From the NCBI GenBank assembly GCA_016861345.1, contig BOLD01000003.1, positions 62,001-126,000 on the forward strand: a DNA stretch of 64,000 nucleotides. Direction: 5' to 3'. Shown here piece by piece: positions 7,341-16,831 of this stretch. The notes beneath the pieces are model-generated. The model was given only the letters and a program-made list of their open reading frames with translations. It did no database searches and was not told the DNA's origin. The translations under genes and the position numbers were made by a program. Numbering within the stretch: the first letter of the stretch is position 1; each line of letters opens with the position of its first letter. Source of the stretch: Oligoflexia bacterium (GTDB taxonomy: Bacteria; Bdellovibrionota; Bdellovibrionia; Bdellovibrionales; Bdellovibrionaceae).

Positions 7341-7375
7341 CGCATTCCAAAATCCCGCGGGGCGGGTTTTTAGCG
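7341..7375 (-). terminator. Intrinsic terminator of the acyltransferase gene (repeated module)
   Basis: Read on the minus strand, the stop codon is followed at once by CCCGC-CCC-GCGGG and ATTTT, a compact terminator. Nearly the same 34-35 bp stretch ends the U32 gene at 41118-41151. Confidence 0.75.
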
Positions 7376-8113
7376 CCAGTCGGGATTTTCGGTGTGGTCA
7401 AAAGCGTGGGGGTTAATACTGATCACCCATTTACGGTAATCACCGTAGACCTCTTCAATCGGGGCCGGTTGTTTAACTGGACCGACATGAATGGTGAGTT
7501 TTCCAGGTTTGGCAAAGACAGCACCCTTGGGCCAGAGTTCTCCATTTCCTTCAAGGTAGAGATAGAGAATGGGGGTTTGGGTTTTTTCTGCAAAAATACT
7601 GACCCCGCGCTTAAAATCTTGGATTTTTCCACTTTTGCTTCGGGTGCCCTCAGGGAAAATGATCAACCAGATCCGATCTAAGTTTTGAAGCAAAGTTGTG
7701 ATGAGCTTAATGGCCTCGCCCTTTTTATCTTTGCGATCAATCGGGATGGCTCCCAAGCAGTGCTGAGAGAAGAAAGTGAAGAGAGGGTTTGTAAAAAAGT
7801 AATCCTTGGCGGCGGCAATGTAGAGGTGTCGCCAGAATCGAGTGGGGATCGAAGCGGCAATGGAAACCGCATCCAGATGGCTAGCGTGATTTGAGATCAC
7901 CAGCATTCGAGGATATTGTTTATGAATTTTGATATAGTCGCCTTTAACTTTGAGTCGGATATAAAATTTAAAAAAAACATGTTTGAGAAACATCGCCCAG
8001 ATAAAGCGAATCACCATGCTGGTGGTATCAAACTGTTGAGTGAACAAAGGTAAGTGCTTCAGGTAGTTGGGCAGCTTGGTCCATTGTTCATTGTCGTAGT
8101 TCCAAGTTTTCAT
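7370..8113 (-). CDS. 1-acyl-glycerol-3-phosphate acyltransferase (PlsC family)
   Basis: A 247-residue protein of the lysophospholipid acyltransferase family. Motif I is NHASHLD (His76, Asp81; the HX4D catalytic pair), and motif III is FPEGTRSKSG at about residue 154. The family transfers an acyl chain to lysophosphatidic acid at the inner membrane. It lies three bases downstream of the CdsA-like gene, giving two consecutive steps of phospholipid synthesis (phosphatidate formation and activation to CDP-diacylglycerol) in one operon. The terminator sits directly behind the stop. Confidence 0.88.
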   Translation of the reverse strand: MKTWNYDNEQWTKLPNYLKHLPLFTQQFDTTSMVIRFIWAMFLKHVFFKFYIRLKVKGDYIKIHKQYPRMLVISNHASHLDAVSIAASIPTRFWRHLYIAAAKDYFFTNPLFTFFSQHCLGAIPIDRKDKKGEAIKLITTLLQNLDRIWLIIFPEGTRSKSGKIQDFKRGVSIFAEKTQTPILYLYLEGNGELWPKGAVFAKPGKLTIHVGPVKQPAPIEEVYGDYRKWVISINPHAFDHTENPDWR

Positions 8114-8116
8114 AGT

Positions 8117-9037
8117 CTAGGCAGCCGGTGAAAGGTAAAGCATAATGTAATAATAAATCGGAGCCACAAAGATCATTCGGTCCATTCGATGCAGGAAATC
8201 TCCTCTTCCAAGAACAAAGCCGCTGACGACTTTGACGCCAACATCTTTTCGAAGAACAGTCATGACCATATCCCCGATCAGTCCACCGAAAGCAGCCACT
8301 AAGCCGGAAGACAGCCAATAGATCTCTGAACGATCAGGCAAGAGCTGCCTCATCGCTCCAGCGGTGGCGATCGTGATCACTGTGGAAACAAGAAAGGCTT
8401 CGAGATTTCTTTTGTGATCAATGCCATCAAAGAGTTTTCTTTTTCCCACATATCTTGAGATCGCTAAAGTTGTGTTATCGCAAATCTCAGTCAGGATAAT
8501 AAGATACATGACCTGATAGATTCCGTTATCGAGTCTTAAGATCAGACCCAGGTGCATAAAGCTCCATCCCAGAAAGACAAAGCCAAGATTGGTCAGAGCG
8601 ATGTACTGAATCATGCGACGAAAATTATTTCGAGCCAAAGGAACTAGGCAGGCTCCACCCAGAACCATCATCGGAGTCAGGTTATAAAAATTTGTATGGT
8701 TAGAATAAATTCCATAACCAAGGGCAAGAATGCCGGCATAGCAAATCATCACAAAGTAACTGCGGTGAAACATTCCCATAATTTGGAAATAGGCCTTGGC
8801 CCCATAGATGGCAATAGTGGTCAGTAAGATGATGGGGAGGGGCTCAGGAAGTCCAAGGGCGAGAAATAAAAAGGGAGCCACAAAGAGCCAAGACTTGATG
8901 CTGGCCCAGCTGACCACGAAATAATAATTTTTCTTTCTCATGAAATAGACAAAAATTCCGGAGACAAAAATAAATGCTAAGACGATCAGAGCTGTTTGTC
9001 GGTAAATGGGAGAATCCCAGGCTCCACCAGAAAACAT
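8117..9037 (-). CDS. Phosphatidate cytidylyltransferase-like (CdsA family)
   Basis: A 306-residue polytopic membrane protein with about eight hydrophobic segments. The C-terminal region carries a CdsA-like signature: GLIGDMVMTVLRKDVGVK followed by GRGDFLHRMDRMIF, including the paired aspartates used for metal and CTP binding. The product would be CDP-diacylglycerol. The gene overlaps the stop of the upstream regulator by one base and precedes plsC. The start is the ATG at 9035-9037. Confidence 0.85.
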   Translation of the reverse strand: MFSGGAWDSPIYRQTALIVLAFIFVSGIFVYFMRKKNYYFVVSWASIKSWLFVAPFLFLALGLPEPLPIILLTTIAIYGAKAYFQIMGMFHRSYFVMICYAGILALGYGIYSNHTNFYNLTPMMVLGGACLVPLARNNFRRMIQYIALTNLGFVFLGWSFMHLGLILRLDNGIYQVMYLIILTEICDNTTLAISRYVGKRKLFDGIDHKRNLEAFLVSTVITIATAGAMRQLLPDRSEIYWLSSGLVAAFGGLIGDMVMTVLRKDVGVKVVSGFVLGRGDFLHRMDRMIFVAPIYYYIMLYLSPAA

Positions 9038-10383
9038 TATTCGGACTCCTGCAAATCATAATCTTTAATTTTTTTATAAATTGTGCTGCGAGAAATTTGT
9101 AAAAGCTCAGCGGCTTTTTCAACATCCTTTTCTTTTTCAAGAGCGAGCTGAATGACATGAGCTTCATATTTTTCAACAAGTTTTGTTAGACCCAATTGAA
9201 ACTCAACTGCTCCTGCAGGCAAAGAGCCGGCCTGCTGGGAGTCGAGAAGTCGGACGACATCCTCTCTTCGAATAATCGGAAGAGGGCTTGTCAGGCAGAC
9301 TTGCTCGCAAATCCTTTTGAGCTCTCTGACGTTTCCAGGCCAAGAGTAATTTTGAAGCGCTAAGAGCGCGTCGGGAGAAAAGGATTTATTCACTCTTGGT
9401 TTTTGTAGAGATAAGAAGAAAAGTGCAAGGTCAGGAATATCTTCTGCTCGGGAGCGAAGCGGGGGGAGGACAATCTTTTTTCCATTCAATCGAAAGAGAA
9501 GGTCCTCTCGAAACTTGCCCTCTTTGACAAGTTGATTGAGGTTTTGATTGGTTGCTGCGATGACTCGAGTTTTAACCGTAATGGCCTCTTTCGCTCCGAC
9601 TTTGCGAACCTCTCCTGTTTCAAGAAATCGCAAAAGCTTCACTTGTTGGCTCAGTGGTAGAGCCTCGATCTCATCGAGAAATAGATCTCCTCCGTGAGCG
9701 GCCTCGCAAAGGCCGATTTTATTTGTATCTGCTCCCGTGAAAGCGCCCTTGACGTGGCCAAAAAGTTCGGACTCAAACAAATTCTCAGGGATGCTGGCGA
9801 TGTTGACTGTGATCGCTGGTCGGTTGATTTCTTGCTGATTGAGAAGACGAAAGGCAACCTCCTTACCTGTGCCTGTTTCACCCTCAATCAAAAGTGGGCC
9901 AGATTCGCCGCGTAAGCTGGCAATGGTTTTTTTGATCACATCTGAGGTTGGGCTATGACCGACCCATCGATAATTTTTTCCACCACGGGTTTCAGCTTCT
10001 CGGAGCTGCCAAAGGGCTTCAATTTTTTCGAGAGTGGAGATCACTTCATCAGGGATTAAAGGCTTTGCGAGAAATTTTTTTGCCCCGTTGGTGAGGCATT
10101 GCTCCATTAACTCTAAAGAGAGATCTCCGGAAATAGCCACTGTTTCAATCTTAGGGTTTTCTTGAGAAATTCTTTTGATAATTTCTGGACCCTCTGCATG
10201 ATTGAGATTTTTTGTCAGATGCATATCGACAAAGGCAGCGTGGTAGAGCGTTGACTTTAAATTTGCTGGTGGACTTTGAAATGACGTCATCTCCCAATTT
10301 TTGGGAAGCAGAGTTTTTAATGATTGGATGACCAGATTGTCGTCGTCGATGACCAAAAGGTAAAATGCAGTATTTGAATTCAT
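9037..10383 (-). CDS. Sigma-54-dependent response regulator (NtrC family)
   Basis: A 448-residue, three-domain protein. The receiver spans residues 5-120 (acidic triplet DDD, phospho-acceptor Asp53, Lys107). An AAA+ domain follows with Walker A GETGTGKE (168-175), the sigma-54 contact loop GAFTGA (213-218), a Walker B FLDEIEAL and an arginine-finger region. A Fis-type HTH ends the protein ([19 protein letters not shown]). It activates sigma-54 promoters on phosphorylation. No histidine kinase is adjacent. It is divergent from serA and may be first in an operon with the lipid genes. Confidence 0.93.
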   Translation of the reverse strand: MNSNTAFYLLVIDDDNLVIQSLKTLLPKNWEMTSFQSPPANLKSTLYHAAFVDMHLTKNLNHAEGPEIIKRISQENPKIETVAISGDLSLELMEQCLTNGAKKFLAKPLIPDEVISTLEKIEALWQLREAETRGGKNYRWVGHSPTSDVIKKTIASLRGESGPLLIEGETGTGKEVAFRLLNQQEINRPAITVNIASIPENLFESELFGHVKGAFTGADTNKIGLCEAAHGGDLFLDEIEALPLSQQVKLLRFLETGEVRKVGAKEAITVKTRVIAATNQNLNQLVKEGKFREDLLFRLNGKKIVLPPLRSRAEDIPDLALFFLSLQKPRVNKSFSPDALLALQNYSWPGNVRELKRICEQVCLTSPLPIIRREDVVRLLDSQQAGSLPAGAVEFQLGLTKLVEKYEAHVIQLALEKEKDVEKAAELLQISRSTIYKKIKDYDLQESE

Positions 10384-10496
10384 AAGATGATCCTTGCAAA
10401 GGTCCCTCTCTTTAGCGAGCGTTAGTGCGCTATGTTATGAGAAAAACATATGAAATTTGATTTGTTTTCAGTCACCGAAAACGGGATGATTTCCCA

Positions 10497-11702
10497 ATGG
10501 AAAAAATGAAAATCTTACTTCTGGAAAACATCCACCCCATCGCCAAAGAAAAACTAATTGAAGAAGGATTTGAGGTTGAACTGAAATCCTATGCTCCAGA
10601 TGAAGCGGAACTTTGTACACTTGTGAAGCAGTATGATGTCCTCGGTATCCGCTCAAAGACCGAAGTTACCGCAAAAGTTCTTGATTCAGGTTCGCATTTG
10701 CTCGCCATAGGTACTTTTTGTATCGGAACCAATCAAGTGGATTTGGCGACAGCGAACGCGAAAGGTGTTCCTGTTTTTAATGCTCCGTACTCGAACACGC
10801 GTTCAGTCGCGGAACTTGTTATTGCCGAAATGATTTCTCTCTCTCGTCAGCTCTTTGATCGAAGCATGCTTGCTCATCAAGGGGGGTGGATGAAATCTGC
10901 TGAAGGCTCAAAAGAGGTCCGTGGAAAAACAGTGGGGATTGTGGGTTATGGCCACATTGGCAGCCAGGTCAGCGTCTTGGCTGAGGCTCTTGGTATGAAT
11001 GTGCTGTTTTATGACGTGGTCAAAAAATTACCACTAGGAAATGCTCGGTCTGTTTCAAACTTAGAAGAGTTGTTGGCCAAATCTGATTTTGTCACTCTTC
11101 ATGTGCCTGAAACTCCGCAAACAAAAGACATGATCACTAAAAAACAGTTACAGATGATGAAAAAGGGTAGTTTTATTCTAAATGCCTCTCGTGGGACTGT
11201 TGTTGTGATTGAAGATCTTGCTGAAGCATTAAAATCAAAGCACATCAGTGGCTGTGCTGTGGATGTTTTTCCAGTGGAGCCTTCTTCGAATAAAGAAAAA
11301 TTTCACAGCCCCCTTCAAGGCGTGTCGAATGTGATTTTGACTCCGCATATTGGTGGCAGTACGGAAGAGGCTCAGTACGCCATTGGTCTTGAGGTCGCAG
11401 AAAGCTTTCGAAGGTTTTTAAAAGTTGGTTCAACATCAGGAGCGGTGAATTTTCCTCAGGTGGATCTGCCAATTCATCAAGGAGCTCATCGTATTTTGAA
11501 TGTTCACCGAAACGAACCCGGTGTGCTTGGTGAAATCAACTCTGAAGTTTCTAAATTCGGTGCCAATATTCAGGCTCAGTATCTTTCAACGGATGCCAAG
11601 ATTGGCTATCTAGTCATGGATGTTGAAAAAGCGAACGCTGTTCCTTTAAGTCAAGCCATTGGAAAGCTCTCAAGAAGTATTCGAACAAGGGTGGTTTATT
11701 AA
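10497..11702 (+). CDS. serA: D-3-phosphoglycerate dehydrogenase
   Basis: A 401-residue protein with the D-2-hydroxyacid dehydrogenase core. It has the NAD-binding GYGHIGSQVSVLAEALG motif with an aspartate at the end of the next strand, the catalytic Arg (NASRGTVV), Glu and His (TPHIGGSTEEAQ), and a C-terminal ACT domain (VHRNEPGVLGEINSE) as in serine-inhibited E. coli-type SerA. It catalyses the first step of serine synthesis from 3-phosphoglycerate. The ATG at 10497 is chosen; ATG 10506 is an alternative. The next gene begins at its stop (one-base overlap). Confidence 0.93.
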   Translation: MEKMKILLLENIHPIAKEKLIEEGFEVELKSYAPDEAELCTLVKQYDVLGIRSKTEVTAKVLDSGSHLLAIGTFCIGTNQVDLATANAKGVPVFNAPYSNTRSVAELVIAEMISLSRQLFDRSMLAHQGGWMKSAEGSKEVRGKTVGIVGYGHIGSQVSVLAEALGMNVLFYDVVKKLPLGNARSVSNLEELLAKSDFVTLHVPETPQTKDMITKKQLQMMKKGSFILNASRGTVVVIEDLAEALKSKHISGCAVDVFPVEPSSNKEKFHSPLQGVSNVILTPHIGGSTEEAQYAIGLEVAESFRRFLKVGSTSGAVNFPQVDLPIHQGAHRILNVHRNEPGVLGEINSEVSKFGANIQAQYLSTDAKIGYLVMDVEKANAVPLSQAIGKLSRSIRTRVVY

Positions 11703-12283
11703 TGAAAAACATTTTTTCTATTTTAGTTCTTGGAATTTTGACTGTTGGATGGATGGGCTGTGCGACAAATTCAGAGAAAAAAAGTGAAACTCCTGCGACT
11801 CCCGCAGCGTCCTCGAGTCAGCCGATGAACCATCAAATGAGCCTAAAAGACCTCTCATCTCAATCGCCGCAAACAGGGCCAGAGGAGATGATTCAGTGGT
11901 TTGAGAAATGTTCAATAGAATGTAAGGGTGAAGATCAAAAGATTTCCAGCTCATTTGCCAAGGGCTATCGAATTCTTTTTGAACTTTCAACGGCCCAGCC
12001 TGTTTATGAAAAGTTGACGAAGGCTCAAAAGAAAAAAGCAGAAGAGGGAAAAGACTATATTCGAAAAGCTTTTTTAACTGTGCTTGAGACCCAGACCGAT
12101 GCCGACATGATTATGACGGCGTGGGGAACGCTGGCGGATCCTGAATCTGATTATAAATTGGCAGATAAAAAGTTAAAACCAGCGGTTGAAAAAACAATCA
12201 AACGACTGAGTGCGGATGAGGCAACGAAGAAGCTGAGTCAAGATCTCGCAAATCAGTATAAGGCTCGGTTTCAGATTAAATAA
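11702..12283 (+). CDS. Predicted lipoprotein, unknown function
   Basis: A 193-residue protein with a signal peptide ending in a lipobox-like GWMGC (Cys at about residue 20). A Ser/Pro/Thr linker is followed by a mainly helical, lysine-rich domain. Two cysteines (KCSIECKG) could pair. No family is recognised. It overlaps serA and the methyltransferase by one base each, so the three genes form one transcription unit, though the functional link is obscure. Confidence 0.7.
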   Translation: MKNIFSILVLGILTVGWMGCATNSEKKSETPATPAASSSQPMNHQMSLKDLSSQSPQTGPEEMIQWFEKCSIECKGEDQKISSSFAKGYRILFELSTAQPVYEKLTKAQKKKAEEGKDYIRKAFLTVLETQTDADMIMTAWGTLADPESDYKLADKKLKPAVEKTIKRLSADEATKKLSQDLANQYKARFQIK

Positions 12284-13071
12284 TGAAAAATGATTCTTGG
12301 AATCCAGATCAGTACGAGAAATTTAAAAAAGAAAGATCACAGCCTTTTTATGATTTGGTGGATTTGCTCGAGAAAGTGGATTCCCCAAACACAATCGATT
12401 TGGGATGTGGCACAGGGGAAATGACCCGATATTTTCATGAGAAAATTCAGGCCCAGTCAACATTAGGGCTTGATTCTTCTGAAGCCATGCTGAAAAAAGC
12501 AGAGGCACAAAAGACCAAAGGACTTCATTTTCAAAAAAAGAGAATGGAAGAGTTTAAGGATGAGAGTGAATACGACATTCTTATTTCAAATGCGGCCCTT
12601 CATTGGTGTGAAAATCATAAAGAACTGATCAGCCAGTTTCGTCGAGCGCTCAAGGCGAACGGACAGTTGGTGATCCAAATGCCCGTGAATCATGATTATC
12701 CCACTCATCAAGTGGCCTATCAATTGGCGCGAAGTTCGAAATGGTCTCAGTTTTTTAGAGGGAAAACTTTGGAAAACTCAGCTCAAATTTTAAAACCAGA
12801 AGAATACGCCAAACTGCTATATGAGTTAGGCTTTGCCAATCAAAAAGTTTTCACCCGTGTTTACGCTCACATTTTGCCATCACGAGATGATGTGGTGGAG
12901 TGGGTTCAGGGTTCATTGCTGACTCAGTATCAGGGTCTTTTAGCGCCAGATCAATTTCAGCAATTTCTCATTGAATACAAGAGTGAGCTGTTGCTGCAGT
13001 TGCCTGATGAAAAGCCCTTCTTTTATCCTTTTAAGAGATTATTTTTGTGGGGAAAACTCGGGGCAAGCTAG
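12283..13071 (+). CDS. tam: Trans-aconitate 2-methyltransferase-like SAM methyltransferase
   Basis: A 262-residue class I methyltransferase: motif I TIDLGCGTGEMTRYF, acidic residue in GLDSSEAMLKKA, motif IV DILISNAALHW. The N-terminus (WNPDQYEKFKKERSQPFYDLV) and the long C-terminal cap closely follow Tam, which methylates trans-aconitate, an inhibitor of aconitase. An aconitase gene lies elsewhere in the window at 35 kb, which fits that role, but related methyltransferases act on other acids. The stop overlaps the convergent 13068 gene by four bases. Confidence 0.75.
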   Translation: MKNDSWNPDQYEKFKKERSQPFYDLVDLLEKVDSPNTIDLGCGTGEMTRYFHEKIQAQSTLGLDSSEAMLKKAEAQKTKGLHFQKKRMEEFKDESEYDILISNAALHWCENHKELISQFRRALKANGQLVIQMPVNHDYPTHQVAYQLARSSKWSQFFRGKTLENSAQILKPEEYAKLLYELGFANQKVFTRVYAHILPSRDDVVEWVQGSLLTQYQGLLAPDQFQQFLIEYKSELLLQLPDEKPFFYPFKRLFLWGKLGAS

Positions 13072-13568
13072 GGGCGAACTGGCGGAAGCCAGCCGCCACC
13101 CCTGCCGGGAGTTAAGTCAGGACCATTTGCTCCCCGTGGTGGAAAATGAATTTGTTCTGCGGGAGTAATTTCCCACTCTTTCATTTCGTTTAAACAAGCT
13201 GTGGCTAGTTCAAAGTGTTCTTGCATTTGAAAGATTAAATCCATTTCAAGTTCACGACAAAGGCGCCCAGAGGTATTTACTCCTTCACGGGTGACCATGA
13301 TATATCCCTGCATTTGATTTCGATACGTTGAGCCTTGAAAAGCGTATTGGAAAAGAAGAGCGCCGCGAAGGGCGGCCCGCTCTCGATCAAGGAGAGCCTT
13401 TCGATCACTTGGACTCATCTGTCGAACGATATCGTAGCCAATTTTTCTTCCAATGATGCGGCCAACTTCTCGAACGGCGGCCTCTCGAGCGTCGCCCATT
13501 TCATCAGCCACTGATTGGGCTGAAGAAAAACTAAGAATGGCAGCAAGGCTGAAAAGAATAGCTTTCAT
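13068..13568 (-). CDS. Secreted hypothetical protein
   Basis: A 166-residue protein. The start at 13568 gives a good signal peptide (MKAILFSLAAILSF, cleavage near residue 20); an upstream in-frame start at 13634 would bury the signal and overlap the previous gene. The mature part is helical and arginine-rich with several Met/Gln residues and ends in a Gly/Pro-rich tail. No family is recognised. It follows the 13570-14958 gene by one base and probably shares its transcript. Confidence 0.65.
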   Translation of the reverse strand: MKAILFSLAAILSFSSAQSVADEMGDAREAAVREVGRIIGRKIGYDIVRQMSPSDRKALLDRERAALRGALLFQYAFQGSTYRNQMQGYIMVTREGVNTSGRLCRELEMDLIFQMQEHFELATACLNEMKEWEITPAEQIHFPPRGANGPDLTPGRGGGWLPPVRP

Positions 13569-13569
13569 G

Positions 13570-14958
13570 TTATTTTTGTCCTGGCATGATGAAGTTAATA
13601 TTATTGTCCTCAAGCACGTCGAGGGCTTCTTCAATACTATTCATCAGTTCGATTTTCACAAACTTGCCTCTAAATAAGTACATTCTTTCCCCGGCGTCAA
13701 AGTCGCCTAGCTCTGCGCGGATTGTTTCCAGTGCCATTGTCACTTTGAGATTTGTTTGGCTGTACTTTCGAAGTAAAGACCAAACCTTTTCAAGTGCTTG
13801 GACATCAGCGGCTGGAGTTCCCTTGACGCACCAGAAAAGGCCTTTCATTGGTAATGATCCATCACTCATGAATGGGCCACCTGTGCGATCGCTGTTTCCA
13901 GGAATGATCCAGTAATTGTCATTTGCAGATCGCTTATCACTGACTGGATACTTGGCTTCAGGGCGAAGATTAGAGATCCCGCCCTCTTTGTATTCAGTTC
14001 CTGTTTCGGCCATTAAAATTTCTCGGGCATAGGGCAGGCGGTAGCCACGGGCTGTGCAGTAATTTTTTGCTTCTGTGAAGCTGTAGGCCTCATAGACTCC
14101 GGATTCTTCCATTCTTCTTTCGCGTTCGGCATTAATGGGCATTGGCAACCAAACTAACTGTGATTGGTTGGGAGCAGACCATTCTTCGTAAACATTTTTT
14201 TGGAAGAAATCAAAAACCTGTTTCGCAAGGTCATCTAAGGCTTCAGTTAGTCTGCCACGCGAGATGAAGTTTCGAGTGACTCCATTTTTATTGCCTTGGA
14301 TGTGGAAAGTCAGTTGGAACTGACCCCGGCCAAGACTTGAGAAAGTTCCATAAGAAATGAAATCAATTTGATTGAGCATTTCAAGTGCGTACTTCACATT
14401 CAGTTCTTCGGCAGTGATCTTCTCGCCTAATGGTTTACGCGAAGAAATTCCTCGAATATAGGCCTGAAGTAGATCTGAATTTGTTCCGTGAGAAATTTGG
14501 ATTTTTCGATGTGTGTCACGAACATCATATTTTTTAAAGAGGTTATCAAATGCAGCCTTAAATTGTTGTTCGAGAGAGTAGTCAATATTAATCACGTCTT
14601 TGGCTTTATGCTTATCGTGAACCTGATCGAACATCATCAGAATATTGGCCATGGGTTCGATCATAGCTTCGACAACGACACCTTTTTCTGCAAGTTTTTG
14701 AACTTCAGACATCAGCTCATTCCAAAACATTTTGCGAACTTGGTCCCGACCTTGTCTCATCGTTTGTTCGTATTGACCGATATCCCCACCTGGGAAGAAG
14801 GGAATTGAGGCCCACAGAGTTTGAACTTTTTTATTTTTATTTTGAAAAGAGTCATCTTGGTATCGGGGAAGATCATCTTTTGTTGATGAGTAGTTTTGAG
14901 ACCAAGCGACTGGGCTAAGTAGGGCCACAGAAACGGCGGTCAGGATGAGTGTACGCAT
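13570..14958 (-). CDS. Secreted protein with DUF1566/Lcl-like C-terminal domain
   Basis: A 462-residue protein. The start at 14958 follows an AAGGAG site and yields a signal peptide cleaved near SQ (residue 20 or so). The region around residues 285-385 (EAKNYCTARGYRLPYAREILMA ... DNYWIIP ... LFWCVKG, quoted in parts) resembles the Lcl/DUF1566 or formylglycine-enzyme-like fold: an A-x-x-YC...RLP pattern, with Trp and a terminal Cys. The N-terminal half is alpha/beta and unassigned. The location is periplasmic or extracellular. Function is unknown. Confidence 0.7.
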   Translation of the reverse strand: MRTLILTAVSVALLSPVAWSQNYSSTKDDLPRYQDDSFQNKNKKVQTLWASIPFFPGGDIGQYEQTMRQGRDQVRKMFWNELMSEVQKLAEKGVVVEAMIEPMANILMMFDQVHDKHKAKDVINIDYSLEQQFKAAFDNLFKKYDVRDTHRKIQISHGTNSDLLQAYIRGISSRKPLGEKITAEELNVKYALEMLNQIDFISYGTFSSLGRGQFQLTFHIQGNKNGVTRNFISRGRLTEALDDLAKQVFDFFQKNVYEEWSAPNQSQLVWLPMPINAERERRMEESGVYEAYSFTEAKNYCTARGYRLPYAREILMAETGTEYKEGGISNLRPEAKYPVSDKRSANDNYWIIPGNSDRTGGPFMSDGSLPMKGLFWCVKGTPAADVQALEKVWSLLRKYSQTNLKVTMALETIRAELGDFDAGERMYLFRGKFVKIELMNSIEEALDVLEDNNINFIMPGQK

Positions 14959-15056
14959 AGAGAACTCCTTAGAAAAAATCGAAAGATCTTTAAACGGGGC
15001 GATTGTAGAGGATCTAGGGGTGAATTTCACCTGTCCTAAAATTGGACAGGTGGATT

Positions 15057-16454
15057 TTACAAAGAATCAAAGATTTTTCCGGGGTTCATGATCCCATCAG
15101 GGTCAAAAACGGTTTTAATCTGTTTCATAAGCTGAATTTCAGCCTGTGACCTGGTGAAGTGAAGAAAGGATTTTTTGCTTAAGCCCACTCCATGCTCAGC
15201 TGAGATGGAGCCATCTTGCTTTTGAACGGCATCAAAAACCATCAAGTCCACCTTGCGACATTCGGAAACAAAGGCTTCTTTTGTCATTCCATCAGGGCGA
15301 AGAATATTGATGTGCAAGTTTCCATCCCCGACATGGCCAAACCAAACAACTTCCCAGGTGGGGTAGGCCTTTTTCAGAACGGAATCTAAATCCTGCATCA
15401 GTTTTGGGACTTTTGAGATGGAGACTGAGATATCATTTTTGTAAGGTGAAAATTTGGACAGGGACTCACTGATGTCCTCTCGGTATCGCCAAAAGGTTTT
15501 AGCCTGGACTTCGGATTGAGCTAAGGATCCATCTAAAATCCAACCTTTTTCCATTCCATCTTCAAAAGCTTTCATCGCACGATCTTCATCGCCCTGATCT
15601 TTGCATTCAAATTCGATGAGCACATAATATTCACAGGCTGTTTCAAAGGCTCGAGGAAGACCCGTCGAAGCGACAACTTTTTGAAGGGCTTTTTCCGAGA
15701 ACATTTCAAACGCAGTGAGAACCGTCTCTTTTGAGTAAAGAGAGAAAATATTCATGACGGAATCAAGATTGGCCAAACCAAGAATAAAAACCTTAAGATC
15801 AGGTGGCGGTGGAGAAAGTTGAACAGTGGCCTCAGTGATAAAACCAAGTGTACCCTCGCTCCCGATAAAGAGATGGCGCAAGTCGTATCCGGTTGCATTT
15901 TTAATCAGACCTTTATTCAGCTCAAGAATTTCTCCGGTGCCAGTGACAACTTTGAGTCCCACCACCCAATCTCGAGTAAGTCCGTAGCGAACCACCTTGA
16001 TCCCACCAGCGTTGGTGGCGATGTTGCCACCGATTTGACTTGAACCCCTGGCGGCAAAATCAACAGGGTAGTAAAGACCTTTTGTGAGAGCGAATTTTTG
16101 AAGAGTTTCGGTGATCACTCCACCTTGAAGAGTGACGGTTTGATCAACGGGATTAAAATCAAGAATCGAGTTCATTTTTTCAAGAGAAACAACAACCTCT
16201 CCATTGATGGCACAGGCTGCTCCGCTTAATCCTGTGCGGCCGCCCGAGGGAACTAAAGCGATCTTGTGTTGGCGAGCCCATTTGACCAGTGATTGCACTT
16301 CGTGGGTGGTTTCGGGAAAAACAATGGCCGAGGCATTGATATCATAATAGGTCGTCCAATCGCGTCCGTAATATTTTAAGGACTCGGCATCGGCTTTGAT
16401 TCGTGCAACAGGGATGATGGCTTCAAGAGATTTGGCAAGTTCTGTTGATTTCAT
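15057..16454 (-). CDS. FAD-linked 2-hydroxyacid dehydrogenase (GlcD/D-2-hydroxyglutarate dehydrogenase type)
   Basis: A 465-residue flavoprotein of the VAO/PCMH family. The FAD-binding half has PSGGRTGLSGAA and the conserved stretch QIGGNIATNAGG with VRYGLTRDWV. The C-terminal cap has the metal/catalytic segment GHVGDGNLHI and the SAEHGVG motif. Members oxidise D-lactate, glycolate or D-2-hydroxyglutarate, passing electrons to an acceptor. SerA, which can generate D-2-hydroxyglutarate, is encoded nearby, but substrate assignment is inference. The start overlaps the upstream Hpt gene by four bases. Confidence 0.88.
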   Translation of the reverse strand: MKSTELAKSLEAIIPVARIKADAESLKYYGRDWTTYYDINASAIVFPETTHEVQSLVKWARQHKIALVPSGGRTGLSGAACAINGEVVVSLEKMNSILDFNPVDQTVTLQGGVITETLQKFALTKGLYYPVDFAARGSSQIGGNIATNAGGIKVVRYGLTRDWVVGLKVVTGTGEILELNKGLIKNATGYDLRHLFIGSEGTLGFITEATVQLSPPPPDLKVFILGLANLDSVMNIFSLYSKETVLTAFEMFSEKALQKVVASTGLPRAFETACEYYVLIEFECKDQGDEDRAMKAFEDGMEKGWILDGSLAQSEVQAKTFWRYREDISESLSKFSPYKNDISVSISKVPKLMQDLDSVLKKAYPTWEVVWFGHVGDGNLHINILRPDGMTKEAFVSECRKVDLMVFDAVQKQDGSISAEHGVGLSKKSFLHFTRSQAEIQLMKQIKTVFDPDGIMNPGKIFDSL

Positions 16455-16831
16455 TCGTTATCCTGACTAAGTTCCAGACCCAGCGTGATGCGGAGTGGAT
16501 GCGAGTTCAGATCAAAATCTTTTCCCTGCAGATAAGAATTGCGCATCTCTTCTAAAAGAGTCCATGCATTGGAAAAAAAGGAATCTGTTCGCTTTGTTGA
16601 ATCTTCTGCCAGATGTTCGATCTTTGCGGCAATGCATGAAACTTCGGGAAAGCCATATGTTTTCCCCGTGCCTTTCAGTTTATGCGCCTCTTCAACCACA
16701 GAGTTCCACTGTTGGGCTTTGATGAATGTCTGAAGCTTTTCAATTTTAGCCGGAAGCGCTTTTAGATAATCTTTTTTCAGATCAGCTAAAACTTGCTCTA
16801 GTTGTTTTCCTCGAGAAAGAGACATTTTCAC
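16451..16831 (-). CDS. Histidine phosphotransfer (Hpt) domain protein
   Basis: A 126-residue all-helical protein carrying the Hpt signature EEAHKLKGTGKTYGF, whose histidine is the phosphorylation site, followed by IAAKIEHLAED. Hpt proteins relay phosphate between hybrid kinases and response regulators. It is a stand-alone module overlapping the genes on both sides by four bases. No hybrid kinase is near, so the partners are unknown. Confidence 0.85.
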   Translation of the reverse strand: MKMSLSRGKQLEQVLADLKKDYLKALPAKIEKLQTFIKAQQWNSVVEEAHKLKGTGKTYGFPEVSCIAAKIEHLAEDSTKRTDSFFSNAWTLLEEMRNSYLQGKDFDLNSHPLRITLGLELSQDNE

